From the NCBI RefSeq assembly GCF_018343535.1, contig NZ_JAGYPF010000001.1, positions 1,054,001-1,118,000 on the forward strand: DNA of 64,000 nucleotides, given 5' to 3'. Position 1 is the stretch's first letter, and each line of letters starts with the position of its first letter. Positions 9,241-17,519 of this stretch are shown one piece after another. The position numbers and the translations under genes are program-made. The notes below the pieces were generated by a model. That model was given only the letters and a program-made list of their open reading frames with translations, did not search any database and had not been told where the DNA came from. The DNA is from Neobacillus rhizophilus (GTDB taxonomy: Bacteria; Bacillota; Bacilli; Bacillales; Cytobacillaceae).

Positions 9241-9976
9241 GAATTTCACTCCTCTTCTCTGTTTGTTTTTTATTAATGAGCCATATGTAATACAAGATCC
9301 CCAGCAAGCTTGCCACTTGAATATTGTTTAAAAGCCAATATGGGTGCGGGGTTGGTTTAATAAAATCAATCATGAACCGAAACGTTAAATAACCAAGCAT
9401 GTACAGCTGAAATAGCAGGCCTTCCCAGCCGATACTATTTCTCTTTAGCTGAAGAAGTGCGAAGGCAAGAGCACCCAAAAAAGCTATTTCATAAAGCTGT
9501 GTGGGGTGCCGCTTTATTCCGTCACCAAAGTCCACCCCGGTGATCCAAGTTGTAGCCGTCCCATAAGTGTGGTCATCTAAGCCGGTTAAAAAACAGCCAA
9601 TTCGGCCAATCATCATACCAACAGCCAATGGCAAAACAAAGTCATCGCCGGTCGAGCGCGTCCAGCCAATGCATTTTTTGGCTGTTTCAACTCCAATCAG
9701 CCCACCTAGTAATCCGCCGACGATTGTTTTTCCTTCCATTAAATAAATAAGATTATGCCAATTTTCCAACGTTTTCTTTGGATCTTCAAGCCAATAGAGG
9801 AATTTGGAGCCTAAAGCAGCGCCTAAGATTGCCCCAACAATTACCCAAAGGGCTTTATCCATTGGGATTCTTTCTTTATTTCGTGTATATAAATAAACGC
9901 GGAAGCCGATAAAATAGGCTAATGATTCTAATAATAGATGGGGGTGAATGCCAAAAATATAGAAAGGGAAGTTCAC
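9233..9976 (-). CDS. Prolipoprotein diacylglyceryl transferase (Lgt)-like membrane protein, divergent paralog
   Basis: 247 residues, about seven hydrophobic helices. The Lgt signature region is recognisable (MMIGRIGCFLTGLDDHTYG near 140-158 and RHPTQLYE near 175-182). Canonical Lgt has GRxGNFxNGE here; in this protein the Asn after GRIG is Cys and the NGE becomes TGL, so a standard diacylglyceryl transfer to prolipoprotein is doubtful. The housekeeping lgt of Bacillus lies at another locus (hprK region). Start is a GTG with AAAGGAG 12 nt upstream, a rather long spacing. First gene of an operon with the radical SAM enzyme and a small membrane protein. Likely binds phosphatidylglycerol or a related lipid; inferred. 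Confidence 0.78.
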   Translation of the reverse strand: MNFPFYIFGIHPHLLLESLAYFIGFRVYLYTRNKERIPMDKALWVIVGAILGAALGSKFLYWLEDPKKTLENWHNLIYLMEGKTIVGGLLGGLIGVETAKKCIGWTRSTGDDFVLPLAVGMMIGRIGCFLTGLDDHTYGTATTWITGVDFGDGIKRHPTQLYEIAFLGALAFALLQLKRNSIGWEGLLFQLYMLGYLTFRFMIDFIKPTPHPYWLLNNIQVASLLGILYYIWLINKKQTEKRSEIHA

Positions 9977-10162
9977 TAATACGTTATGCTCCTTTCAAAG
10001 AATATTCCATGTTTTCTTCTTTATCTTAACAGAACCATAGGGAAAATTTATCATATTTTTTAAAATTTTCTAAACGTTGTTGTATTTCTTTCTTTTTTTC
10101 GATCCTCGATATAAACTGATAGATGAACAAGTTTTTGAACAAGTTTTATCCGAGGTGAATCT

Positions 10163-10720
10163 GTGAACTTTCCAATCCTTGAAACAAAAAGATTACAATT
10201 AATCAAACTCACCCATCGCCATGTCGACAGTTTGTTTGAAATATTTTCGCGAGATGAAGTAACGAGGTTCTACGGAACCGACCGGTTTACCCTGCCGGCC
10301 GAGGCCATGAAATTAATTGATTTGTTTCAAAAGAATTATCAAGATAAACGGGGAATCCGCTGGGGAATTAAGCTGAAGGAAAATCAAAAGATTATTGGAA
10401 CCATTGGTCTTAATAACTTGCAATTGAAAAACAAACGGGCCGAAATTGGCTATGAACTTAATCCTGCCTATTGGAGAAAAGGATATGCGACTGAAGCCAT
10501 TAGAGAAGTATTACAGTTTAGTTTTACGCAAATGGATCTGTATCGGATCGGGGCCATCGTCTATCCCGAAAACGTAGCCTCGGTCAACCTGCTTCAAAAA
10601 ATGGGCTTTACGAAAGAGGGCATTCTACGGGGCTATATGCATCAAAGCAATCATATTCATGATACATATGTATTATCGATACTAAAGCCAGAATGGGAAA
10701 AGAGCCAGGAAAATAAGTAA
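10163..10720 (+). CDS. GNAT family N-acetyltransferase (RimJ/RimL-like)
   Basis: 185 residues. Opens with LETKRLQLIKLT, typical of the RimJ/RimL acetyltransferase group. Acetyl-CoA binding region is YWRKGYATEAIREVLQFSF near 112-130, followed by ENVASVNLLQKMGFTKEG near 145-160. Transfers an acetyl group from acetyl-CoA to an amino group of a protein N-terminus or small molecule; substrate unknown. GTG start behind a CGAGGTG ribosome binding site. Single gene, divergent from the Lgt-like operon. Confidence 0.88.
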   Translation: MNFPILETKRLQLIKLTHRHVDSLFEIFSRDEVTRFYGTDRFTLPAEAMKLIDLFQKNYQDKRGIRWGIKLKENQKIIGTIGLNNLQLKNKRAEIGYELNPAYWRKGYATEAIREVLQFSFTQMDLYRIGAIVYPENVASVNLLQKMGFTKEGILRGYMHQSNHIHDTYVLSILKPEWEKSQENK

Positions 10721-10734
10721 CCTGGCTCTTTTCA
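10700..10734. terminator. Bidirectional terminator between GNAT gene and small ORF
   Basis: AAGAGCCAGG (10700-10709) pairs with CCTGGCTCTT (10721-10730), followed by T-rich sequence on the plus strand and preceded by A-rich sequence serving the minus strand. It overlaps the GNAT stop codon. Confidence 0.8.
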
Positions 10735-10932
10735 TTCTTCAAAGTAGTCTTTAAATTCCTTCGGATCCTTTGCCTTTTCATTATGATAATAAGGATTATT
10801 TTCGGTAACGTTCTTTGGGTCCAAATTTGTTTTAATTACTAACATGGGTCCGGTTGGACTTTCCGCAATGATTCGGTCATTTAACTTATCAAAATCAGTC
10901 ATATTGCTATTTCCCGGTTGTTTCGGTTCCAA
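10732..10932 (-). CDS. Small hydrophilic protein of unknown function
   Basis: 66 residues, charged and soluble, no membrane segment, rich in Asn, Asp, Lys and Pro. Not recognised. The frame begins at a TTG with an AGGAGGTGG site at good distance; the first in-frame ATG would be at 10902. It lies directly downstream of cotE, between two terminators. A sporulation-associated small protein is possible from context only. Confidence 0.6.
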   Translation of the reverse strand: MEPKQPGNSNMTDFDKLNDRIIAESPTGPMLVIKTNLDPKNVTENNPYYHNEKAKDPKEFKDYFEE

Positions 10933-11000
10933 GTGATTACCACCTCCTAGAAATTAGCATGCTGATTTTAACTGGTAAACATACATTTAAACATTTCTCG

Positions 11001-11037
11001 AAAAAAAGAAAAACTAGGAAGCAAAAACCTCCTAGTT
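11001..11037 (-). terminator. cotE terminator
   Basis: Minus-strand stem AACTAGGAGG / TTCCTAGTT with a T-rich tail, directly after the cotE stop codon. Confidence 0.7.
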
Positions 11038-11041
11038 AAAG

Positions 11042-11587
11042 TTATTCTTCTTCGCCACCTACTAAGAAATCGGGACTTAATTCCTCGAATTCCTCGTCGT
11101 CAACATCCATGCCCCATTCATCATCATTGTCTTTGCATCCTTCAGGATTTACGCGGACACAAACCTTGGTTTCGCCAATGACTTCAACCAAGAACTCCCT
11201 TTCGACATGAACGATGATTTTGTTGCCATTTGGGGAAATGACGGCTTCACAGGTGTTTGGCTGCTGCAGTACTTTTGCTACAATTTCACTGTCGTCCATG
11301 CAGTCATGGTCACGGTATTTTAACTTAATGACATCTGTGTATTGGACCCGTTCCGTAACCACTTCTGTTCTTGTGTTATCGTTAAAGGAGTACCAAGTAT
11401 TGATGTCATAATGTCCGTGTATCTCAACTGTTTTACCAACTTTTTTCGCGTTATATTTATGGTTGATAACCCAACAGCCGAGAACGCTGGATGGATTGTG
11501 TGCCGGGCTAATCGTATGATTGGACTTTGTAAACTTCCGTCCCTTCGCTACTACGGCCTTCGCAAATATCTCTCTATATTCTCCCAT
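11042..11587 (-). CDS. cotE: Outer spore coat morphogenetic protein CotE
   Basis: 181 residues from the ATG at 11587, which has GAGGAGG upstream and gives the usual MxEYREI N-terminus; a longer frame starting at 11617 lacks a site. CotE is the scaffold that assembles the outer coat around the forespore in the mother cell. Recognisable family stretches: [65 protein letters not shown], and an acidic tail ending DFLVGGEEE. Neighbours miaB and ricA are as in B. subtilis. Cysteines in the C-terminal third (NTCE, KVCV, EGCK) are more frequent than in B. subtilis CotE. Confidence 0.97.
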   Translation of the reverse strand: MGEYREIFAKAVVAKGRKFTKSNHTISPAHNPSSVLGCWVINHKYNAKKVGKTVEIHGHYDINTWYSFNDNTRTEVVTERVQYTDVIKLKYRDHDCMDDSEIVAKVLQQPNTCEAVISPNGNKIIVHVEREFLVEVIGETKVCVRVNPEGCKDNDDEWGMDVDDEEFEELSPDFLVGGEEE

Positions 11588-11619
11588 TTTGCGCGAACCC
11601 TCCTCATTCAGTTTCATTT

Positions 11620-11648
11620 CATCCTATGCGAATGTCTATACTAGTGTG
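11620..11648 (-). promoter_or_regulatory. Probable sigma-K-type promoter of cotE
   Basis: On the minus strand CAC (11648-11646) is followed after 17 nt by CATAGGATG (11628-11620), close to the sigma-K pattern AC-16/17-CATA---TA. The same spacing and a CATAAGATG element lie upstream of dpaA. B. subtilis cotE has sigma-E and sigma-K promoters; the assignment here is inferred. Confidence 0.4.
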
Positions 11649-11758
11649 ATATCTAAATCTGCGAATACTGGATAAAAGTTTAGTCATGATTCATCTTATG
11701 CGGGATGTCTAGGTGTGTGCCTTAAGGGGGTAGTCTTTTGCGGAGGAATCCATATTAG

Positions 11759-11794
11759 GAAAAAAATAAGCCAGACTTCAGAAAGTCCGGCTTA
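11759..11794 (-). terminator. ricA/miaB operon terminator
   Basis: Minus-strand AAGCCGGACTTTC and the imperfect complement GAAGTCTGGCTT, followed by seven T residues, a few nt after the ricA stop codon. Confidence 0.8.
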
Positions 11795-11799
11795 CATTT

Positions 11800-12255
11800 T
11801 TAATGCTCGTGATCGCAATCATCATGTCCCGCGCAAGACCCGCCGCCATTTTTCATGCTGGCGCCCGTTTCCCCAAGCAGAACATCTCCGCCTGTTGAAA
11901 TAATGACTTCATCTGTGACAGTATTTGAAATTGTTGTTGCAATTAACTGAAGCAATTCATTTACTTCGATTTGCGATTCCTTAAAATCTTGAACAACTGG
12001 AATGTCATCCAGCTCTTGTTCGATTGAAGCGATTTTATCTTCAACCTTTTTTAAGGCTTCCGGTTTTCCATAATGCTGCAGGTTAACGGCTTGCTTTTGC
12101 AATCCCTTAATATCAGCAATTAATGTTTTCACCTTTTGATTATCATGAATTTGCGCTTCTGCCCGTTTAAAGAAATCCACTTCCTGGGTATCTGCAATCA
12201 TACGAGCCAATTCTTTTGCACGAGCGACGATATCGTCTTTTGTATACTTCGCCAC
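11800..12255 (-). CDS. ricA: RicA (YmcA), RicAFT complex subunit
   Basis: 151 residues of the YmcA/YlbF (com_ylbF) family. Helical N-terminal two thirds, with a C-terminal tail containing C141 and C147 among His and Asp residues (GGGSCAGHDDCDHEH), consistent with the Fe-S ligands known for RicA. With RicF and RicT it forms a complex that promotes RNase Y-dependent mRNA processing and affects competence, sporulation and biofilm formation. It starts one nt after the miaB stop codon, so the two form an operon. rny itself lies 6 kb upstream in this window. Confidence 0.95.
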   Translation of the reverse strand: MAKYTKDDIVARAKELARMIADTQEVDFFKRAEAQIHDNQKVKTLIADIKGLQKQAVNLQHYGKPEALKKVEDKIASIEQELDDIPVVQDFKESQIEVNELLQLIATTISNTVTDEVIISTGGDVLLGETGASMKNGGGSCAGHDDCDHEH

Positions 12256-12256
12256 T

Positions 12257-13801
12257 TTAGTTCACCTCTGCTGGTTCTAGTTCTTCCACCATTTCTCCGT
12301 TTAATGACCATGTTTTTGCTTCATTAATTTTTACTTTTACAATTTTGCCAATCGCTGACTTAGGACCAATAAAATTGACTAATTTGTTCTTGCTTGTATA
12401 GCCGGCAAGGACATCCGGATTGTTTTTACTTTCCCCATCCACAAGTACCTCGACAATTTGGCCTTGATATTTTTTCATAGCCTCAGCAGAAAGCTCGTTT
12501 ACAAGGTTGTTTAAACGCTGTAAACGTTCTTTCTTTACTTCCATTGGGACGTTATCCTCCATCTTGGCCGCTGGAGTGCCTTCACGTGGAGAGTAAATAA
12601 ACGTATAAGCAATTTCAAAACCTACTTCACGGTAAAGTGACATTGTTTCTTCAAATTGTTCGTCGGTCTCGTTTGGATATCCGACAATAATATCTGTTGA
12701 CAATGCGACATCCGGAATTGCGGTTTTGATTTTTCTAACTAGCTCTAAATATTGTTCTCTAGTGTACTTACGAGCCATAATTTTCAATACATCAGTTGAG
12801 CCCGATTGTACTGGCAAGTGAATATGATTCATCAAATTGCCGCCCTGTGCTAGGACTTCAATTAAATGGTCATCAAAGTCGCGCGGGTGGCTTGTTGTGA
12901 AACGAACTCTTGGAATATCAATTTTACGGATTTCATCCATCAGGTCTCCAAGTCCATATTTCATATCCTCAAAGTCTTTTCCATAGGCATTCACGTTTTG
13001 ACCAAGTAAGGTGATTTCCTTATAGCCCTGTGCTGCTAACTGGCGCACTTCCTGGATGATTTCTTCAGGACGACGACTGCGTTCTTTACCTCGTGTAAAT
13101 GGAACGATACAATACGTACAGAATTTATCACAGCCGTACATAATGTTGACCCATGCCTTGATATTGCCGCGGCGTTCTTTTGGAAGGTTTTCAATTACGT
13201 CGCCTTCCTTGGACCATACTTCTACTACCATTTCCTTAGACATGTACGCTTCATGAAGGATATTAGGCAGTCTGTGAATATTATGAGTACCAAAAATCAT
13301 ATCTACTTGCTGATATGTTTTTAAAATTTTATTAACGACTGACTCTTCCTGTGACATACAGCCGCAGACACCGAGAAGCAGGTCCGGCTTTTCCATTTTT
13401 AATGCTTTCAGGTGGCCAAGCTCACCGAATACTTTATTCTCCGCATTTTCGCGAATCGCACAAGTATTTAACAGAATAACATTGGCATCCTCAGTACGGT
13501 CAGTCGGCTCATAACCTAAAGCTAAAAAGATCCCTGACATTACTTCTGTATCGTGTTCGTTCATCTGGCATCCGTAAGTGCGAATATAAAACTTACGGCC
13601 TTTACCCATTCCGCGAAATTCTTCTGGAATAGCAAAATCATTTTGGTACTTTACTTCTTCTTTACCACGCTTTTTTGCATCTTTTAAAGAAGGTCCAGTA
13701 ATTACTTGTTCGAAGTATTTGCTGTAATCCTTGGCGGATTTTTTGTCCGAAGAATTAGCAGCGTTTACTTGCTGACCTTCTAATCGTTGCTTTTCGTTCA
13801 T
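12257..13801 (-). CDS. miaB: tRNA-2-methylthio-N6-dimethylallyladenosine synthase MiaB
   Basis: 514 residues. N-terminal UPF0004 domain with the auxiliary cluster ligands C78, C114 and C148; radical SAM core with C224-x3-C228-x2-C231 (GCDKFCTYC) and [13 protein letters not shown]-terminal TRAM domain (about 445-508). It adds the methylthio group to i6A37 of tRNAs reading UNN codons, using two [4Fe-4S] clusters and SAM. A lysine-rich N-terminal extension of about 65 residues is normal for Bacillus MiaB. First gene of a miaB-ricA unit. Confidence 0.98.
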   Translation of the reverse strand: MNEKQRLEGQQVNAANSSDKKSAKDYSKYFEQVITGPSLKDAKKRGKEEVKYQNDFAIPEEFRGMGKGRKFYIRTYGCQMNEHDTEVMSGIFLALGYEPTDRTEDANVILLNTCAIRENAENKVFGELGHLKALKMEKPDLLLGVCGCMSQEESVVNKILKTYQQVDMIFGTHNIHRLPNILHEAYMSKEMVVEVWSKEGDVIENLPKERRGNIKAWVNIMYGCDKFCTYCIVPFTRGKERSRRPEEIIQEVRQLAAQGYKEITLLGQNVNAYGKDFEDMKYGLGDLMDEIRKIDIPRVRFTTSHPRDFDDHLIEVLAQGGNLMNHIHLPVQSGSTDVLKIMARKYTREQYLELVRKIKTAIPDVALSTDIIVGYPNETDEQFEETMSLYREVGFEIAYTFIYSPREGTPAAKMEDNVPMEVKKERLQRLNNLVNELSAEAMKKYQGQIVEVLVDGESKNNPDVLAGYTSKNKLVNFIGPKSAIGKIVKVKINEAKTWSLNGEMVEELEPAEVN

Positions 13802-13969
13802 GTGGTTTAAACCCCTTTCTTAAAAAAATTACTTCTATTATTATAAAGAATGTTAATTTTTTACTGTGCATAGAATTAACCATACATCTGCACATTATAA
13901 TAGTATAAAGGTTTACGAACCTGAAAACAATAGAAAATCTAGACTCCTTTCGACAATCACACTCTATAA

Positions 13970-14001
13970 AAAAAATCCCGAGGGAGTGCCTCGGGATTTT
14001 C
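13970..14001 (-). terminator. korAB terminator
   Basis: AATCCCGAGG (13974-13983) pairs with CCTCGGGATT (13989-13998); on the minus strand it is followed by a T-run, directly after the korB stop codon. Confidence 0.85.
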
Positions 14002-14008
14002 TTCACCA

Positions 14009-14875
14009 TTACATGAATTCCGCAACTAATTTATCAAAATAATTTTGATCAAGCTCAAGGTCTGCTTGAGTTAATGGAGTTTCTTTGTAGCCATGAACTA
14101 ATTCTTGGTAGGATTTTTGCTCCGTATTTTGATAAATAAGACCAGTTACTAAGCCTTTATGCTTCATTAATGTTTGCATCGCCGCTTCGCGGTTATGTGG
14201 ATCATAGCCCTCGATATCGCTAAGCTTAGTAAGATTTTCTTTGAACCAGTCATAAGTGTTTACTTTATTATAAGTTACACATGGGCTGAATACGTTGATT
14301 AAAGAGAAGCCCTTGTGATTAATACCAGCTTCAATTAACGCAGTTAAATCTTTCAAATCTGTTGAGAAGCTTTGAGCAACAAATGTTGCACCCACAGTCA
14401 GTGCCATTTCCATTGGGGAAATCGCTTGTTCGATGGAACCTGCTGGTGTTGACTTTGTTTTAAAGCCAGCAGCTGAGCGCGGAGAAGTTTGACCTTTTGT
14501 TAAACCGTAAATTTGGTTGTCCATAACGATATACGTAACGTCAATGTTACGACGGATTGCATGGATAGTATGACCCATACCAATCGCAAAGCCGTCACCG
14601 TCACCGCCGGAAGCGATAACCGTTAAATCGCGGTTAGCCATTTTAACGCCTTGTGCGATTGGCAGTGAACGGCCATGGATTCCATGGAATCCGTATGAAT
14701 TAATATAACCGGAAATACGACCGGAACAGCCGATACCGGAAACAACCGCTAAATTTTCAGGTTGTAAACCAACGTTTGCAGCAGCACGTTGAATTGCCGC
14801 TTGTACAGAGAAGTCGCCACAGCCAGGGCACCAGTTCGGTTTTACATCATTTCTAAAATCTTTAAAAGTGGCCAT
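14009..14875 (-). CDS. korB: 2-oxoacid:ferredoxin oxidoreductase, beta subunit
   Basis: 288 residues carrying the thiamine diphosphate domain: WCPGCGDFSVQ at 15-25 and the TPP/Mg motif GDGDGFAIG at 91-99. With KorA it oxidatively decarboxylates a 2-oxoacid (2-oxoglutarate most likely) to the acyl-CoA, passing electrons to ferredoxin. The ATG follows the korA stop codon without any gap, so the subunits are translationally coupled. No 4Fe-4S ferredoxin domain is fused, as in other two-subunit enzymes. Confidence 0.95.
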   Translation of the reverse strand: MATFKDFRNDVKPNWCPGCGDFSVQAAIQRAAANVGLQPENLAVVSGIGCSGRISGYINSYGFHGIHGRSLPIAQGVKMANRDLTVIASGGDGDGFAIGMGHTIHAIRRNIDVTYIVMDNQIYGLTKGQTSPRSAAGFKTKSTPAGSIEQAISPMEMALTVGATFVAQSFSTDLKDLTALIEAGINHKGFSLINVFSPCVTYNKVNTYDWFKENLTKLSDIEGYDPHNREAAMQTLMKHKGLVTGLIYQNTEQKSYQELVHGYKETPLTQADLELDQNYFDKLVAEFM

Positions 14876-16612
14876 TTAGAACAACTCCTTTGCTTTTGTA
14901 TAAACTTCGTGAGGTAAGAATGGATTACCATCATATTTCACATGCTTTACAATCTTGTCTGCATGTCCAACGTTCATTTTTATAATATTAGCCAATTGAC
15001 CAGTCGCATTATTTTCTAACACGACAACCTTCTTCGCTGATTGAATAAGCGGAAGAACCTCATCAGTTGGGAATGGGTGAATTAAGCGAATATGGGCATG
15101 GTTCACTTTTAAACCGTCATTTTCAAGACGTCCCATTGCTTCTTCAATAACACCGCGAGTAGAGTTAAAACCAACGAATAAAACGTCAGCTTCTTCATGC
15201 TTCGCATTTTTATATACAGGTGTATTAAAGCGAATATTTTCTAATTTACGCATACGCTTATCCATTTGTGCCAAGCGGTTTGCAGCTGATTCAGATGGTT
15301 TACCAGTTTCAGCGTGTTCAACACCTGTTACATGGTGAATACCATTTTTCATACCAGGGATGACACGTGGTGAAACACCATCTTCCGTTACTTCATAACG
15401 TTTGAAGTAGCCTTTTGCTTCGATCTCTGGAAGATCGCCAGATAACAGCTTACCACGACGAATTTCAACGTTATCAACGTTTAATGGTTCTACAGTTTGT
15501 TTTCCTAAGGATAATTGCAGGTCAGATAATATAATTACCGGAACTTGATATTCTTCAGCAAGGTTGAAAGCTTCTGCTGTATCATAGAAAGCTTCTTCTA
15601 CTGTACTTGGAGCCATAACGATTTTTGGAATCTCTCCATGTGTTCCATAAATCATGGCCATAAGGTCTGATTGTTCTTGTTTTGTTGGTAATCCTGTTGA
15701 AGGACCACCGCGCTGTGTATCAACGATAACTAACGGGACTTCAGTCATACCCGCAAGGCCGATTGCTTCCATTTTCAAAGAAAGGCCAGGGCCTGCAGAG
15801 GCAGTAATTGTACGAACACCAGCATAGTTAGCACCAATAGCCATTGTAGCTGCAGCAATTTCGTCTTCTGTTTGAATAACTGTTCCGCCAAGTGCAGGAA
15901 GCTTCTTAATTAAGTATTCCATAATCTCAGAAGCAGGTGTAATAGGGTAAGCAGCCATAAAACGGCATCCGCCTGCAATAGCACCTAGGGCAATCGCATC
16001 GTTACCGATCATAAACATACGGTGTTTGCCGTCAGCTTTTTCAAGATGCATTGGCTCGACGCCTTGTCCAAGCTTATCTTTCATATTGTCAAAGCCAGCT
16101 TTAATGGCATCCATATTCTTTGCAACTACCTGGTCGCCTTTTTTGCCAAAAATTTCACGTACAACTTCCTCAAAGACTTGGATATCCAAATCTAAAACGG
16201 CCGCGGTAGCGCCGATTGCAACCATGTTCTTCATTAATGAAGTACCAAGCTCTGTTGCAATTTCCGTAAATGGAACTACAAATAAAGAAGCTTCTGTATC
16301 TTCAGGTTTAGTTGGACCAAATTTAGCATCAGCAAGGATTAGTCCTTTGCTGTGAAGTTCTTTGTAGTTTACATCAATTGTTTCTTGGTCAAAAGCGACT
16401 AGGATATCAAGATCATCAGAAATAGAACGAACTTCTGTCGTGCTTACTCTGATTTTATTATTCGTATGGCCGCCCTTAATACGTGATGAAAAGTGTCGAT
16501 AACCATACAAGTAATAACCTAAGCGATTCAGTGCGATTGCAAAGATTTCACCGGTACTCTCAATACCTTCACCTTGTTGTCCGCCAACTTTCCATGAAAG
16601 TTGCTTAATCAT
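14876..16612 (-). CDS. korA: 2-oxoacid:ferredoxin oxidoreductase, gamma-alpha fusion subunit
   Basis: 578 residues. N-terminal gamma domain (about 1-185, starting with WKVGGQQGEGIESTGEI) fused to the alpha domain with GNDAIALGAIAGGCRFMAAYPITPASEIMEYL (about 203-233), the signature of 2-oxoacid:acceptor oxidoreductases; the TRGVIEEAM region lies near the C-terminus. Partner of KorB. Good GGGG ribosome binding site before ATG, and an extended -10 promoter 50 nt upstream. Together with adhE and Rex this hints at life at low oxygen, though kor genes are also common in aerobic Bacillaceae. Confidence 0.95.
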   Translation of the reverse strand: MIKQLSWKVGGQQGEGIESTGEIFAIALNRLGYYLYGYRHFSSRIKGGHTNNKIRVSTTEVRSISDDLDILVAFDQETIDVNYKELHSKGLILADAKFGPTKPEDTEASLFVVPFTEIATELGTSLMKNMVAIGATAAVLDLDIQVFEEVVREIFGKKGDQVVAKNMDAIKAGFDNMKDKLGQGVEPMHLEKADGKHRMFMIGNDAIALGAIAGGCRFMAAYPITPASEIMEYLIKKLPALGGTVIQTEDEIAAATMAIGANYAGVRTITASAGPGLSLKMEAIGLAGMTEVPLVIVDTQRGGPSTGLPTKQEQSDLMAMIYGTHGEIPKIVMAPSTVEEAFYDTAEAFNLAEEYQVPVIILSDLQLSLGKQTVEPLNVDNVEIRRGKLLSGDLPEIEAKGYFKRYEVTEDGVSPRVIPGMKNGIHHVTGVEHAETGKPSESAANRLAQMDKRMRKLENIRFNTPVYKNAKHEEADVLFVGFNSTRGVIEEAMGRLENDGLKVNHAHIRLIHPFPTDEVLPLIQSAKKVVVLENNATGQLANIIKMNVGHADKIVKHVKYDGNPFLPHEVYTKAKELF

Positions 16613-16662
16613 GACTTACACCCCTTTGGATATGTAAAAGATAATTAAATAAAATCATGTAG

Positions 16663-16671
16663 ATTATAGCA
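16663..16671 (-). promoter_or_regulatory. Extended -10 promoter of korAB
   Basis: Minus-strand TGCTATAAT is a perfect extended -10 element about 50 nt upstream of the korA ATG; no good -35 box is seen 17 nt upstream. Confidence 0.5.
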
Positions 16672-17029
16672 CATTTCCGAGTAAACCACTAGAAATTGTG
16701 ATTTTTAATGCTTTAAAGCCTAAAAACTAGCGTCACGGAGATGTACTAAACGCTTACAATTCTAGACCTATAAAGTAAAAAATGCAACCCTTTGGCTCGA
16801 AATAATGTCTAAAATATGAATATTTTTTTATTATTTTAAATTACTTGATTTACCTTCTAAAAATATCAAGAATAAATGGGCAATTACAGTATTTTTAAAC
16901 AGTTTTGCCAATTCTTCAGCCTTTACGGTTATGCCCCCAGTTTTCCATTTCCAAAACATTCTCTCCTATATCAGAATAGTATTCTTTAATTATGGTAAGC
17001 AAACAATGAATTCTCTCAACAAGAACACA
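16672..17029. other. Gene-free interval between korA and spoVS
   Basis: AT-rich and without any frame carrying a ribosome binding site or recognisable protein on either strand. Apart from the korA promoter at one end and a terminator-like hairpin at the other, I see no structure here. Confidence 0.5.
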
Positions 17030-17056
17030 AAAATACCTGCTTGTATAAAACAACCA
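17030..17056 (-). terminator. Possible spoVS terminator
   Basis: Minus-strand arms CCTGGTTG and CAAGCAGG pair with one mismatch around a TTTTATA loop and are followed by TATTTTT, some 45 nt after the spoVS stop codon. Confidence 0.45.
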
Positions 17057-17098
17057 GGCAGATAAAAATTTTGAATTTTTTATACCCACGGCTTTTTT

Positions 17099-17359
17099 CT
17101 ACCGCGGTTCTACAATTAATTTTATAGCTGTGCGTTCTTCCCCATCGATTAAAATATCGGTAAACGCAGGGACACAAATCAAGTCAACTCCGCTAGGCGC
17201 TACAAATCCTCTTGCAATGGCTACTGCCTTAACGGCTTGATTTAATGCACCCGCACCTATTGCCTGTATTTCTGCTGCACCTCTTTCACGCAGAACTCCG
17301 GCAAGTGCACCAGCTACAGAATTAGGATTAGATTTTGCTGAAACTTTTAATATTTCCAT
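17099..17359 (-). CDS. spoVS: Stage V sporulation protein S
   Basis: 86 residues, the exact usual length, from the ATG at 17359 (MEILKVSAKSNPNSVAGALAG) with GGGGGAGCTAGG upstream; a longer frame to 17407 adds 16 unlikely residues. Nearly invariant Alba-like protein (AGVLRERGAAEIQAIGAGAL) required for stage V sporulation and coat assembly; it also affects septation. Lies between rny-ymdB and kor genes, as in other Bacillaceae. Confidence 0.98.
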   Translation of the reverse strand: MEILKVSAKSNPNSVAGALAGVLRERGAAEIQAIGAGALNQAVKAVAIARGFVAPSGVDLICVPAFTDILIDGEERTAIKLIVEPR

Positions 17360-17441
17360 TCCTAGCTCCCCCTTGTAATAATCCCGATCCCGCATGAGCA
17401 GTTTCATGAATCAATCAGGTATAAAACATTCCACTGCTACT

Positions 17442-17468
17442 ATATTCACGAATCAAATAACATATTCC
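17442..17468 (-). promoter_or_regulatory. Possible sigma-H promoter of spoVS
   Basis: Minus-strand GGAATAT (17468-17462), 14 nt, then GAATAT (17447-17442) fits the sigma-H pattern AGGAWWW-N12-14-RGAAT. B. subtilis spoVS is sigma-H dependent. Match is moderate. Confidence 0.4.
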
Positions 17469-17490
17469 AGCTTGGACAAAAATAAGGCAT

Positions 17491-17519
17491 ATAAAAAGAG
17501 CAAACGAGAGTGTTTGCTC
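17491..17519 (-). terminator. ymdB terminator
   Basis: GAGCAAAC and GTTTGCTC (17498-17505 and 17512-17519) form a stem followed on the minus strand by TTTTTAT; it abuts the ymdB stop codon. Confidence 0.8.

Noticed and set aside
10100..10162. Direct repeat GAACAAGTTTT upstream of the GNAT gene
   Set aside because: Only two short adjacent copies in AT-rich sequence; likely chance or a small duplication.
13755..14009. 84-codon minus-strand frame between korB and miaB
   Set aside because: It runs through the korAB terminator and into the miaB start, has no ribosome binding site and no recognisable family.
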